A stretch of 64,000 bases of DNA from Bacillus sp. EB600 (lineage in GTDB: Bacteria; Bacillota; Bacilli; Bacillales; Cytobacillaceae). Each line of letters starts with the position of its first letter. The stretch's first letter is position 1. The notes beneath the pieces are model-generated. The model was given only the letters and a program-made list of their open reading frames with translations, searched no databases and was not told the origin of the DNA. Below are positions 41,626 through 50,959 of the stretch, one piece after another. The translations under genes were made by a program, and so were the position numbers. The DNA is taken from assembly GCF_024494385.1 (NCBI RefSeq), contig NZ_JAEVLT010000011.1:1-64000 (forward strand). Reading direction: 5' to 3'.

Positions 41626-42941
41626 AATACGAAACAATCAAAACTACCATGTTAACCATTTTAGTATTGTTAAGTGTTTTTTTAACATGGAATCTTTGGA
41701 CCTACCAGCCTAAGTACGCAACAATGGAAAAAAACAATGTTGTTGCTGATACGATGAGTGAAAAGCAGGAAATAAAAAAAATTGTCAGGCCTGATATGGT
41801 GTTGTATCACAAGCAAGGTCAATACTATGGTACAACAAGAACGGATGAGCTTGATAAACTGATAAAAGAGTTAGGGCATTGGAGCTTTACTGACGTAAAA
41901 ATCTATGCTGATAAGCCAGAAAATCTTAATGAATTGACACACGGAAATGGGAAAGTGGAAATTGTTTTTCCAGCTGAAGTCCCGATTGAATTATATCAAA
42001 ATGTTTTAAAATTCACGGATAAGAAAATCCCCTCATTTAACTTTGACCGCATTATTATTAATGCTGAAGGTCTAGACAAAGGCAATGGAATTGTTTATTT
42101 TGTTTCGACAGTAAATCAAGTGGTATACAGTAGTCATATTTCTGCTTCCTTTTTAAACGACTTTAAGCGGGGCTTCTATAAAGGTGCAGGCCGATACCCA
42201 AGCTACATGAGCTATAATGTTAATGAGAAGCGGACGATCTTCTTGCCTGAGAACCCGGTTGAAATGATGGTCTATAAATATTTACCTGTAACCCTTAATT
42301 CTGAAAAGTTTAAAGATGCCCTCTTCAATGATCCCAATTTCGTCCAAAAAAGCATTGTTACGAAAGGCGAAGAATATACAAATGGATCAAGTAAAATGAA
42401 TATTAATTATGACAAAAATATGCTGCTTTATGTAAATCCAACTGCAAAAGGTTATTATCTTGAGGATTCAAAAGGATTAATGAAACGAAGCATTGATTTT
42501 GTCAATGGACATGGCGGCTGGACAGACCCTTATCGGTATGTCGAAAGAGATGATAATAATCATCAGGTTACATTTCGTTTGTATAGTGAAGAAGGATACC
42601 CGGTTTTTAATGAAGATGGACTTTCGGAAATCAGTGAAACCTTTGGAAAAAATGAAATTAATAAGTATATTCGCCCGAATATATCAATGGAACTTCCAAT
42701 AAAGACCGAAATGCAAAAAATAACAAGCCCGTCGGGTCATACAGTACTGCAGTTTATTCAAAGTCAGAAAAACTTTAAGCCCGAGCTGCTTCAAAACATC
42801 GTATTAGGTTACGAAATGGGAAGAGATTCAAAGGAATCTAAACTTATCATCCTAAAACCTGTATGGTTTTATCAATATGATAACAAATGGAAGCAGATTT
42901 CGATGATGGAACTGGGGGGAATGAATAATGGATTGGAGTAA
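41616..42941 (+). CDS. walH: WalRK regulatory membrane protein WalH (YycH)
   Basis: A 441-aa protein with a single N-terminal membrane helix (residues 9-27) and a large extracellular domain. With WalI it forms a complex with WalK and modulates its activity, negatively in B. subtilis. It overlaps walK by 10 bases and walI by 14, so the operon is tightly coupled. Confidence 0.95.
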   Translation: MGMKYETIKTTMLTILVLLSVFLTWNLWTYQPKYATMEKNNVVADTMSEKQEIKKIVRPDMVLYHKQGQYYGTTRTDELDKLIKELGHWSFTDVKIYADKPENLNELTHGNGKVEIVFPAEVPIELYQNVLKFTDKKIPSFNFDRIIINAEGLDKGNGIVYFVSTVNQVVYSSHISASFLNDFKRGFYKGAGRYPSYMSYNVNEKRTIFLPENPVEMMVYKYLPVTLNSEKFKDALFNDPNFVQKSIVTKGEEYTNGSSKMNINYDKNMLLYVNPTAKGYYLEDSKGLMKRSIDFVNGHGGWTDPYRYVERDDNNHQVTFRLYSEEGYPVFNEDGLSEISETFGKNEINKYIRPNISMELPIKTEMQKITSPSGHTVLQFIQSQKNFKPELLQNIVLGYEMGRDSKESKLIILKPVWFYQYDNKWKQISMMELGGMNNGLE

Positions 42942-43722
42942 AATTAAAACAATCTTTATTTTAACCTTCCTGATTTTAGATGTTTACCTCTTTTATCAGT
43001 TCATGAAGATTCGAGATGCCAATAAATTTGAATTTATAACGGAAGCAACCTTTGAGGACAAGCTGAAGGCCGATGAAATTAAGTATATAGAACTTCCAAA
43101 GGCACCGATAAAGGACCAATACATCAGTGCTAAGCCGAACATTTTTACAAAGGAGGACATAGCCAAATTAAAGGGGCAAACGGCTTATCTTAAAGATACA
43201 AAAACGATTGAAGCTACTTTAGAAAAGCCTGTCCAACTAGACTCCAAATTTGATGCTAGTAAGGTCACCTCCTTCCTAAAAGAAAATGTTCTGTATGGTG
43301 ATCATTATAAATTTTTTAGCAAGAATGATAAAAAGGATACGATAACGTATTATCAACAATTTGATGATAAAGTATTCTATAAAAATAGAAGTGGAATGGT
43401 CACGCTCAATCTTAATAAAGAAAACCAAGTTTTTTCCTATGACCAAACCTATCTTGTTGGAATAGAAAAGATGAATAAACAAGAGGATGTTCTTCCTCCG
43501 TTAAATGCTATTGAAACCCTGCATCAAAAGGGGCTGCTTAAACCAAAAAGTGAAATCACTACTATTGAGTTAGGGTACTCTACTCTAGTCCAGCTAGCAG
43601 CTTCACAAGTTTTAGCACCAACGTGGCGAATCGTCGTAAATGATAAAGACAATTTGTTTGTTAATGCTTTTGAAGGACAAGTAATTAATTTTAAGAGTGA
43701 TGAAAATAAGGTAGTGGAGTGA
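42928..43722 (+). CDS. walI: WalRK regulatory membrane protein WalI (YycI)
   Basis: A 264-aa protein with an N-terminal membrane anchor ([20 protein letters not shown]) and an extracellular YycI domain. It works with WalH on the WalK sensor. The start overlaps walH, with GGGGGGAATG upstream of the ATG. Confidence 0.95.
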   Translation: MDWSKIKTIFILTFLILDVYLFYQFMKIRDANKFEFITEATFEDKLKADEIKYIELPKAPIKDQYISAKPNIFTKEDIAKLKGQTAYLKDTKTIEATLEKPVQLDSKFDASKVTSFLKENVLYGDHYKFFSKNDKKDTITYYQQFDDKVFYKNRSGMVTLNLNKENQVFSYDQTYLVGIEKMNKQEDVLPPLNAIETLHQKGLLKPKSEITTIELGYSTLVQLAASQVLAPTWRIVVNDKDNLFVNAFEGQVINFKSDENKVVE

Positions 43723-43727
43723 ATAAC

Positions 43728-44522
43728 ATGTCATTGCAGTTTAGTGTATTGGCAAGTGGGAGTACAGGGAATGCTTTCTTTGTTGAGGATGGACAACATT
43801 CCTTCCTCGTTGACGCTGGATTTAGCGGCAAACAAATGGAAGCACTTTTTCAACAAATCGACCGGGACATCAGCAAACTGTCTGGCGTTTTTGTTACTCA
43901 TGAGCACAGTGATCATATAAAAGGAATAGGGGTAATCGCCCGCAAATATAACCTGCCAATCTATGCAAACGAAAAAACATGGAATGCAATGGACGGACAT
44001 ATTGGGGAGATTCCAACGGAGCAGAAGTTTATTTTTAATATGGAAAGTGTAAAAAGCTTCGGATCAACTGATATCGAATCATTTGGAGTATCCCATGATG
44101 CCGCAGAGCCGATGTTCTATGTATTTCATAATTCAGGTAAAAAGATTGTTCTCATCACAGATACCGGTTATGTAAGTGATCGAGTAAAGGGAATCATTTC
44201 AAATGCGGAAGCGTATGTGTTTGAATCAAACCATGATGTTCAGATGCTGCGCATGGGGCGTTACCCATGGAATATTAAGCGAAGAATTCTAAGTGATGTT
44301 GGACATGTTTCTAATGAGGATGCAGCCATTGCGATGAGTGATGTCATTGGCGATCATACAAAAAGCGTGTACCTCGCCCATCTAAGCCTTGATAATAATA
44401 TGAAGGAACTGGCGAGAATGGCAGTGACCCAGACACTTGCTGGAAGAGGTTTAATCGTTGGCGAGCAGTTTGATATCTATGACACGGACCCTAAAATACC
44501 GACCATTTTAACGGCAGTTTAG
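43728..44522 (+). CDS. walJ: Metallo-beta-lactamase-fold hydrolase WalJ (YycJ)
   Basis: A 264-aa cytoplasmic exonuclease-like enzyme of the metallo-beta-lactamase fold, linked with coordination of DNA replication and wall growth. Metal ligands appear in [10 protein letters not shown] and in the SNHDVQML and LAHLSLDNN segments. The ATG at 43728 has GGAG 8 nt upstream; the GTG three codons earlier overlaps the walI stop. A terminator ends the wal operon. Confidence 0.96.
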   Translation: MSLQFSVLASGSTGNAFFVEDGQHSFLVDAGFSGKQMEALFQQIDRDISKLSGVFVTHEHSDHIKGIGVIARKYNLPIYANEKTWNAMDGHIGEIPTEQKFIFNMESVKSFGSTDIESFGVSHDAAEPMFYVFHNSGKKIVLITDTGYVSDRVKGIISNAEAYVFESNHDVQMLRMGRYPWNIKRRILSDVGHVSNEDAAIAMSDVIGDHTKSVYLAHLSLDNNMKELARMAVTQTLAGRGLIVGEQFDIYDTDPKIPTILTAV

Positions 44523-44552
44523 GTTTATAAGAAATGAATATCGGAAATACAA

Positions 44553-44596
44553 AGAGTAAGGGTGCCTATATAAATAAACACCCCTGCTCTTTTTTT
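44553..44596 (+). terminator. Terminator of the wal operon
   Basis: AGAG and GGGTG pair with CACCC and CTCT, followed by a run of seven T. Confidence 0.8.
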
Positions 44597-44724
44597 CGCT
44601 ATGAAAGTCTCTTATTTTTGGTATTATTTTATGTCTTATAATCAACATTAATTGTAGACAATTCGGGTGCGTGCTTATGTCTATAAGTAAAATAATCCAA
44701 AAAAAGGAGAAGGAGAATACATAC

Positions 44725-45268
44725 GTGTTCTTGCAGCATTTAATAAAGATTTTGCTGTTACCGCTTGTTTTTATGCTCTTTCTAGCACCATACACAAGTG
44801 CTGACTTAGCTGATGAGAAACCAGCCGGTAATCCAGGAAGACTGATAACAAGCATTAATGATCATTGGAAATTTCATCAGGGTCCCCAAGGCACAAAAGA
44901 TCATAGTATAGTTAATTTTAATGATAGCAGCTGGAAGCGGATTAGTCTTCCTCACACGTGGAATGTAAAGGATGGAACCGACGGAGGAAATAACTACGTT
45001 AAGGGCGATGGCTGGTACAGAATAGAATTACAGATTCCTAAAACCGCTAAGGGAAAGACTTTATATTTACAGTTTGCTGCTGCAAATAAGGAAGCTGAAG
45101 TATTTGTTAATGGCAAGGCAGTACCGTAAAGGCAGATTACAGCAGCCGGGTGTATTTGTTTGGGATAATGTAGAACTTAAAGCAACTGAAAATGTGGTGA
45201 TTGCTGCAGCACAAAAGGCAGATGGAACGAAGGTAATCAACCGTGTTATGAATTGGAAGGTTCATTAG
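44725..45268 (+). pseudogene. Glycoside hydrolase family 2 pseudogene, core deleted
   Basis: From GTG 44725 (after AAGGAGAAGGAG) there is a clear signal peptide (LIKILLLPLVFMLFLAPYTS). It is followed by the GH2 sugar-binding N-terminus: SINDHWKFHQG, WKRISLPHTWN, GDGWYRIELQIP and EAEVFVNGKAV. The frame stops at 45129. A shifted frame continues with PGVFVWDNVELKATENVVI to 45268, which resembles the C-terminal end of the same enzyme class. The sugar-binding middle and whole catalytic barrel are gone, so this is a collapsed secreted beta-galactosidase-like gene. Confidence 0.8.
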
Positions 45269-45410
45269 CGACCCCCTGCTTTTTTTTGAATCTGTTAAAA
45301 GGACATTAAGAGTGGCTGTTGAATCTAAATCTTTAATGATAAGAGTATAAATGTTTTAATAAAGCCAATCTATACATAGCAATCTTTTTTTGAGAGAGGA
45401 ATGGTGTAAA

Positions 45411-46664
45411 TTGGGTTATTATGATGATCATTCACAAGGACGTTTTAAAGGAGATCAAGGCGGAAAAAAGAGCGGTTATTTTTTTGCTGGCCTAGTCGGG
45501 GCTATATTAGGGGCTTTCCTTATTTTCATAGCACTTCCTTCATTAACACACCGTGATGTTATTCCGAATAATCAACCTAGTAATAATGCAAACGCAAACC
45601 TGAATACAAACACCAAAAATGAGGTTATTCAAAAACAAGTGGCATACGATGTCGATACCAGCACAACCAAAGCTGTTCAAAAAACAAGTAGTGCTGTTGT
45701 TGGAGTTACCAATATCCAATCATCGTCATCTAATTTATGGTCTGACAATGCGACAGGCAAAAATAGTAATGGTGAAGAGGCAGCAGGGACCGGTTCAGGA
45801 GTTATTTATAAAAACCAAGGAAACAGAGCATTTGTCGTCACAAACCATCATGTTGTTGAGGGAGCCACGAAGCTTGAGATCAGCTTAGACAATGGAACGA
45901 AACTTCCTGCAAAGCTTTTAGGCAGTGATATCTGGACTGACTTAGCGGTGCTGGAGATTGACGGCAGTAAAGTAAAACAAGTTGCTGAATTTGGAGATTC
46001 TGATCAGTTAAAAATTGGTGAACCGGTTATTGCCATTGGTAATCCGTTAGGACCGACCTTTTCAGGGTCTGTGACAAAAGGAATTATTTCCGGGTTAAGG
46101 CGGACAATTCCCATGGACATAAACCAGGACGGCGTTATGGACTGGCAAGCAGAGGTACTGCAAACCGATGCAGCGATCAATCCCGGTAACAGTGGTGGGG
46201 CCCTCATTAATATCGATGGCCAAGTCATCGGAATTAACTCAATGAAAATTTCCCAAGAGGCAGTAGAGGGAATTGGCCTGTCAATTCCGATTAATTCAGC
46301 AAAGCCGATTATTTCCGACCTTGAAAAATACGGAAGTGTGAAACGGCCATATATGGGAGTAGATCTAAAATCCGTGTCGGAAATTCCAGCCTATTATCAA
46401 CAAGAAGCATTAAAGCTCCCAACTAATGTAGCTTATGGCGTAGCGCTTCGGCAGGTAGTTCCAGGCTCCCCGGCTGACCGGGCAGGGTTAAAGGAACTGG
46501 ATGTCATTGTTGAAATGGATGGCAAAAAAATTAATGATGTCATTGAGCTGCGGAAGCATTTGTACCAGGAAAAGAAAATTGGTGACCAATTAAATGTGAA
46601 ATTTTATCGGAGTGGAAAATTGAAAGAAACTTCTTTAAAATTGGTATCTGATCGTACACAATAG
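45411..46664 (+). CDS. htrC: Membrane-anchored HtrA-type serine protease HtrC
   Basis: A 417-aa S1C/DegP-like protease next to the wal operon, where htrC (yyxA) lies in B. subtilis. It has one membrane helix (SGYFFAGLVGAILGAFLIFI), an Asn-rich linker, then the trypsin-like domain with His in VTNHHVVEGA, Asp in TDLAVLEI and Ser in GNSGGALIN. A C-terminal PDZ domain (GSPADRAGLKELDVI) follows. The start is probably TTG at 45411 with GGAATGG 6 nt upstream; longer frames lack support. Confidence 0.93.
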   Translation: MGYYDDHSQGRFKGDQGGKKSGYFFAGLVGAILGAFLIFIALPSLTHRDVIPNNQPSNNANANLNTNTKNEVIQKQVAYDVDTSTTKAVQKTSSAVVGVTNIQSSSSNLWSDNATGKNSNGEEAAGTGSGVIYKNQGNRAFVVTNHHVVEGATKLEISLDNGTKLPAKLLGSDIWTDLAVLEIDGSKVKQVAEFGDSDQLKIGEPVIAIGNPLGPTFSGSVTKGIISGLRRTIPMDINQDGVMDWQAEVLQTDAAINPGNSGGALINIDGQVIGINSMKISQEAVEGIGLSIPINSAKPIISDLEKYGSVKRPYMGVDLKSVSEIPAYYQQEALKLPTNVAYGVALRQVVPGSPADRAGLKELDVIVEMDGKKINDVIELRKHLYQEKKIGDQLNVKFYRSGKLKETSLKLVSDRTQ

Positions 46665-46669
46665 GAAAA

Positions 46670-46712
46670 AAAGCGGGAAGTTATCAACAAAGGACTTCCC
46701 TGCTTTTTTTTG
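46670..46712 (+). terminator. Terminator after htrC
   Basis: AAAGCGGGAAGT and ACTTCCCTGCTTT form a long stem followed by T. Confidence 0.88.
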
Positions 46713-46755
46713 TGTTATGATACCAAGAGATTCTGCATTGAAAGGTGAAGAAAAA

Positions 46756-46917
46756 ATGAAGATTTATTGTTGTGAAGAGTGTGTGGAAATTGCGTTAGAT
46801 ACAATTGTGGATAAGTGTGAGACTCCTCCCCTATTTACCAAAATAACTGGGGATAACTTATCAACAGCCTGTGAATACTGTCAAAAACAAGCTACATATG
46901 TTGTGGCGAACGAGTGA
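46756..46917 (+). CDS. Small CxxH/CxxC-type cysteine protein
   Basis: A 53-aa protein beginning MKIYCCEECVEIALDTIVDK and ending with a C-x2-C (CEYCQK). It matches the CxxH/CxxC family encoded beside rlmH in Bacillus, a probable small zinc-binding protein of unknown role. Here the first motif is C-x2-C rather than C-x2-H. The ATG lies 8 nt after GGTGAAG. A perfect DnaA box lies inside the gene at 46806. Confidence 0.8.
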   Translation: MKIYCCEECVEIALDTIVDKCETPPLFTKITGDNLSTACEYCQKQATYVVANE

Positions 46918-46972
46918 TCTGCCACAAAATGTGGATAAAAATTGTGGATATGTGGATAAGTTCTGTGGATAT
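46806..46972. other. DnaA-box cluster upstream of rlmH
   Basis: Perfect TGTGGATAA boxes lie at 46806-46814, 46930-46938 and 46951-46959. TGTGGATAT near-boxes lie at 46943-46951 and 46964-46972. B. subtilis has an origin-proximal DnaA-box cluster in the corresponding yydA (rlmH) intergenic region. Confidence 0.82.
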
Positions 46973-47018
46973 CTTGTTTGTAAATTGTTTGTAATCATTT
47001 TGTAAAGGGCTGTGGATT

Positions 47019-47498
47019 GTGAATATCTCGATTGTAACGGTCGGAAAGTTAAAGGAAAAATATTTAAAGCAAGGAATAGATGAATATTTAAAACGATTAA
47101 CCTCCTATGCAAAGGTTGAAGTAATTGAGGTTGCAGACGAAAAGGCACCGGAGGAACTAAGTGCTCTGGAAATGGAACAGGTTAAGCAAAAAGAGGGCGA
47201 AAGAATTTTAGCTAAGATCAGCCAGGATGCCTATGTGATTGCCTTGGCCATTAATGGGAAAATGGAATCGTCTGAACAGCTGGCTGATTCCCTTGATAAA
47301 CTAGCGACTTACGGCCGAAGTAAAATTGCGTTTGTGATCGGCGGTTCATTGGGGTTAAGTGATGAAGTAGTAAAACGCGCAGATGAACAGCTCTCTTTTT
47401 CCAAAATGACCTTCCCCCACCAATTAATGAGGCTGATCCTTGTGGAACAAATATATCGGGCTTTTCGGATAAATCGTGGTGAACCGTACCATAAGTAA
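47019..47498 (+). CDS. rlmH: 23S rRNA m3-pseudouridine-1915 methyltransferase RlmH
   Basis: A 159-aa SPOUT-fold methyltransferase acting on pseudouridine 1915 in helix 69 of 23S rRNA in assembled 70S ribosomes. The SAM-binding knot contains [13 protein letters not shown] and the C-terminus [11 protein letters not shown] is the family end. It starts with GTG. Its last codons carry a 19-bp sequence repeated at 51583 and 60086, the same place used as the SCC attachment site (orfX) in staphylococci. Confidence 0.98.
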   Translation: MNISIVTVGKLKEKYLKQGIDEYLKRLTSYAKVEVIEVADEKAPEELSALEMEQVKQKEGERILAKISQDAYVIALAINGKMESSEQLADSLDKLATYGRSKIAFVIGGSLGLSDEVVKRADEQLSFSKMTFPHQLMRLILVEQIYRAFRINRGEPYHK

Positions 47499-47503
47499 AT
47501 GAG
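47479..47503 (+). repeat. rlmH 3'-end att-like repeat, copy 1
   Basis: GTGAACCGTACCATAAGTAA with ATGAG following, spanning the rlmH stop codon. It encodes GEPYHK-stop. It matches the 51583 copy over 19 bases with one change, and the 60086 copy over 25 bases with one change. Confidence 0.8.
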
Positions 47504-47616
47504 GTTTTTCTTATCCTTTAGATATGGAATATTATAACAATAGAGAAGTCGATTACCAACTAATGTAGGTTAATAAATGTTCTAAATTAATTGTTGTTAG
47601 CTTTTCATTTTAGTCT

Positions 47617-47631
47617 AATGCTAATAGCATT
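47617..47631. promoter_or_regulatory. 15-bp palindrome upstream of the flavoprotein operon
   Basis: AATGCTAATAGCATT is a perfect 7-1-7 palindrome 57 bp before the first start codon. It is a candidate operator; the regulator is unknown. Confidence 0.45.
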
Positions 47632-47688
47632 TACATTATGGTAATATATAATTGTTCCATAATAAATTTTTATACAGGAGTGGAATAT

Positions 47689-48816
47689 GTGAACAATATT
47701 TATCAACAAGGCAAAGATTTTGCAAAGTCCTACATACTGCCTTACACTGAATTGACTGACAAGGAGTCGAGATTTCCTGAAGAAACCTTCAAGGAGCTAG
47801 GTGAAAAAGGCTTTTTAAAACTGCTTATACCTAAAGAATATGGCGGATTTGGCAAAGGACTTGAAGAGCATGCCCAGGCTTGTTTGGCATTTGCAGAGAC
47901 CTGCACGACTACAGCCCTTTGTTACATGATGCATAATGTCGCATTGATGTGTGTTTTAACTCATGGAAGTGACGAACTAAAGCAGATGATTTTTACAGAT
48001 ATTATAGAAAATGGGAAATTCATGGCGTTAGCCTACAGCGAATTCGGAACAGGAACGAACTTCTATATACCGCAAATGACTGCTGAGGTTAACGGGGACA
48101 ACACGACTTTTACCGGAGCAAAAAGTATGGTCACATCTGCCACATATGCTTCCTACTATCTCGTTCTTGCACCATCTGTTGAAGAAGGAAAAATAAACAA
48201 CTGGGTATTCCCTCTGGAAACAAAAGGCTTATCCTTTGATATGTCAAAATGGAATGGTTTTGGATTGAGGGGTAATTCGTCTTGCCCAATGCATATTGAT
48301 CATGTAACCTTGGATTCATCTTTTCGCATTGGTGCTGAAGGTTCAGGCCAAGAGCAGGTATTCAACGTGGTAGCTCCATTCTTCGTCACAGGGCTAGGGG
48401 CAGTTTACAGCGGTACGGCCATGCATATGTTTGAAATAACCAGCAACCATGCTGTGGGTAGGAAATATCCTGATGGAAGGACCCTTTCTAATATTGAAAC
48501 AGTCCAAGTGCATATTGGAAATATTTATAAAAATGCAGCAGCCGCAAAAGCTATCACTTTAGAAGCAGCGAGGGCAGGTGCAAACGGTGAGGCTGATGCA
48601 CTTGCAAAGATTCTGGCGGCAAGAATCTTTGCTTCAGAAGCGGCAATCGAATGTGGAAGGCTTGCCATGAGAGTTGGCGGAGGAAAAGCTTACAATAAGT
48701 CTCTCCCTACGGAAAGGCTTCTGAGAGATGCTTATGCCGGACAAATTATGGCACCAAATGCCGACGTTTTGGCTATTTGGCTTGGAAAAGCATTAACAGG
48801 TCAGATGATTCCATAA
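47689..48816 (+). CDS. Acyl-CoA-dehydrogenase-like flavoprotein, catalytic Glu absent
   Basis: A 375-aa protein with the acyl-CoA dehydrogenase fold: helical N-domain (FPEETFKELGEKGFLKLLIP), beta domain (ALAYSEFGTGTN, TGAKSMVTSATYA) and helical C-domain (LLRDAYAGQIMAPNADVL). The family's usual YEGT with catalytic Glu reads YAGQ, so ordinary dehydrogenation is doubtful. Related folds without this Glu include flavin monooxygenases of the DszC type. The GTG at 47689 has AGGAG 8 nt upstream. It is the first of four same-strand genes inserted after rlmH. Confidence 0.8.
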   Translation: MNNIYQQGKDFAKSYILPYTELTDKESRFPEETFKELGEKGFLKLLIPKEYGGFGKGLEEHAQACLAFAETCTTTALCYMMHNVALMCVLTHGSDELKQMIFTDIIENGKFMALAYSEFGTGTNFYIPQMTAEVNGDNTTFTGAKSMVTSATYASYYLVLAPSVEEGKINNWVFPLETKGLSFDMSKWNGFGLRGNSSCPMHIDHVTLDSSFRIGAEGSGQEQVFNVVAPFFVTGLGAVYSGTAMHMFEITSNHAVGRKYPDGRTLSNIETVQVHIGNIYKNAAAAKAITLEAARAGANGEADALAKILAARIFASEAAIECGRLAMRVGGGKAYNKSLPTERLLRDAYAGQIMAPNADVLAIWLGKALTGQMIP

Positions 48817-48839
48817 AGATAAAGGAAGGAGTGGGCATA

Positions 48840-49655
48840 TTGAGTAACGATAGAATAAAAGTCGGGGCTGTTATTTATGATCCGAGGGTTACCGTGATCT
48901 GGGGGATCATCGCTGATTTTTTCAAAGAGGAAGGGCTTGAAATTGAATGCCTTTTCTATAAGGATTATGAAGCTCAGGTTGACGGATTAATGAACAAGGA
49001 AATAGACATTGCTTGGAATTCGCCTCTAGCATGGTTGGACGCTTATTTGAGAACCGATGGAAAATGCCAGATGGGTTCAATGAGAGATACGGACAGAGAC
49101 AGAAAGACCTGCTTCATTGTCAGAAAAGACAGCGGCATCACAAATCTCGCTGAGCTACGGGGCAAGACGATTGGCTTTGGAGCCATCGACTCTCCACAAG
49201 CAAGATTGATCCCAATCAACCATTTGCATAATAATGGGCTTGAATATGGAGCAGACTACATGGAGAAAAGGTTCGATATTGGCGTTGGCCTTCATGGTGA
49301 CCACATCGGAGGAGAACTGGATGCCATTAAAGCATTGTTGACAGGCACTGTAGACGCCTCGGTAACGCTGGATTTGAACTGGGACGCTTGGAAGAAGGAT
49401 GGTACCGTTGATGAAAATCAATTGGTATGCATTGATACAACGGCTTTGTTTGATCACTGTATTTTCGTTGCTCATCCTGATTTTCCAACTGAAAGGTTCA
49501 AAGAATGGCAAAAGGTGCTTCATAGAATGGACTATAACAATGAGGCCCATAAGAAGATGATGGATATGGAAGGTTTAAAGGAATGGGTTGAAGGCAGAAT
49601 CACAGGATTTCAGCAATTACGTGAAGCCAATGATTATTTGAATTTCTTTTCATAA
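48840..49655 (+). CDS. Cytosolic PhnD-like periplasmic-binding-fold protein
   Basis: A 271-aa protein with the PhnD/SsuA-type two-lobed binding fold (VGAVIYDPRVTVIWGIIADF, IDIAWNSPLAWLDAY, LRGKTIGFGAIDSPQA, GTVDASVTLDLNW). Unlike transporter components it has no signal peptide or lipobox and begins directly with the first strand. No permease or ATPase gene is near. Thus it may be a cytosolic binder or an enzyme with this fold. The TTG at 48840 has AGGAG 8 nt upstream. It is 23 bp from the preceding flavoprotein gene. Confidence 0.78.
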   Translation: MSNDRIKVGAVIYDPRVTVIWGIIADFFKEEGLEIECLFYKDYEAQVDGLMNKEIDIAWNSPLAWLDAYLRTDGKCQMGSMRDTDRDRKTCFIVRKDSGITNLAELRGKTIGFGAIDSPQARLIPINHLHNNGLEYGADYMEKRFDIGVGLHGDHIGGELDAIKALLTGTVDASVTLDLNWDAWKKDGTVDENQLVCIDTTALFDHCIFVAHPDFPTERFKEWQKVLHRMDYNNEAHKKMMDMEGLKEWVEGRITGFQQLREANDYLNFFS

Positions 49656-49777
49656 ATAAATGCCAGATGAATGAGTTACAAGATAAATTATTCCTATTAG
49701 GCTTGTTTAGTTAGAGAAGCATGTTTTTTTTCGCTGCTTCTCTTTTAAATTTACATACATTTTGGGAGATGAAAAAC

Positions 49778-50959
49778 ATGAAAAGACCATTACCGCTATT
49801 TCCCACTTCCTTAATCGGAAGCATGCCAAGATCAAAAGAGGTTCTAAGAGCCCTCAGAATGATGAGAAAAAGGACGATTGATCCAAATGACTTCAACAAG
49901 CTTATTGAGAGGGAGACTCAAAAGGTCATTAAGCTGCAGGAGGATTTAGGGATTGATATCATCACAAGTGGAGAACTTGGACGGGATAACTATGTGTCCT
50001 TTGTTTCCGATAAAATTGGCGGCGTTAGAATGATGAGCATGAGTGAAATGCTCGATTATATTGATGATAAAAAAGCTTTTGAGAATATTTTAACCACGCT
50101 CGATGTTCCGGCAGTCAGCATTAAAAATGCTATTTGTGTTGGTAAGTTGCACTACAATGGTGATATTGTCGCAAATGAGCTGATGATGATGAAGAAGTTT
50201 ACCGACAAACCCGTTAAGATCACAATGCCGGGTCCCTATCTTCTCACCAGATCAATGTGGCTTCCTAATCTCTCGGGTAAGGTTTATGGGAGCAAGGAAG
50301 AACTTGGGCAAGATGTTATCAAGATCATGAAGGAAGAAATAGACAATCTTATCAACATAGGGGTCGATGTGATTCAATTTGATGAACCGGTTCTGACCGA
50401 GGTTGTTTTCACAGAGGGAAAGCCAAGGTCATTTATGTGCGCAGCTCTATCCGAGAGAAAGGATCCAACAGAGGAGCTTGAATTTGCAGGATCCCTGATT
50501 GGACAGATTATGGAGCATATAGAAAAACACAAGACAGTTTCTTCTCTTCATGTCTGCAGAGGCAACTGGAGCAAGAATGAGAGTATTTTATTGACAGGTC
50601 CATATACACCACTGCTTGAGTTATTTGCAAATGTGAATCCGGACCTTTTAACACTTGAATTCTCAACGCCAAGGGCTGGGGAGTTAAGCTCAATATTGAC
50701 TGAGTCAAGGATTGTTGAGGATACCGCACTTGGTTTAGGAGTGATTAATCCACGTACAGATGAAATGGAGACATTGGACTCCATCCTTACAAGAGCGGAA
50801 GAGGCCATGGCTTATCTTCCAAAGGAAAAATTATGGCTAAATCCTGATTGCGGTTTTGCAACTTTCTCAAATAGTCCAGTTAACATACTTGAAAATATCT
50901 CGGGCAAAATACACTCATTGACAGAAGCAGCATCAGTACTAAGGAGCAAATATGAATAA
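49778..50959 (+). CDS. Core-MetE methionine synthase II-like methyltransferase
   Basis: A 393-aa protein matching only the C-terminal catalytic half of cobalamin-independent methionine synthase (MetE). Zinc ligands are visible: His and Cys in SLHVCRGN, Glu in LTLEFSTPR and Cys in NPDCGFATF. It also has the N-terminal PTSLIGSMPRS segment and QFDEPVLTE. It lacks the N-terminal folate-binding half, so the methyl donor is probably not polyglutamyl-folate in the classic way. The ATG at 49778 has GGGAG 9 nt upstream. The end overlaps the OsmC-like gene by 8 bases. Confidence 0.85.
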   Translation: MKRPLPLFPTSLIGSMPRSKEVLRALRMMRKRTIDPNDFNKLIERETQKVIKLQEDLGIDIITSGELGRDNYVSFVSDKIGGVRMMSMSEMLDYIDDKKAFENILTTLDVPAVSIKNAICVGKLHYNGDIVANELMMMKKFTDKPVKITMPGPYLLTRSMWLPNLSGKVYGSKEELGQDVIKIMKEEIDNLINIGVDVIQFDEPVLTEVVFTEGKPRSFMCAALSERKDPTEELEFAGSLIGQIMEHIEKHKTVSSLHVCRGNWSKNESILLTGPYTPLLELFANVNPDLLTLEFSTPRAGELSSILTESRIVEDTALGLGVINPRTDEMETLDSILTRAEEAMAYLPKEKLWLNPDCGFATFSNSPVNILENISGKIHSLTEAASVLRSKYE

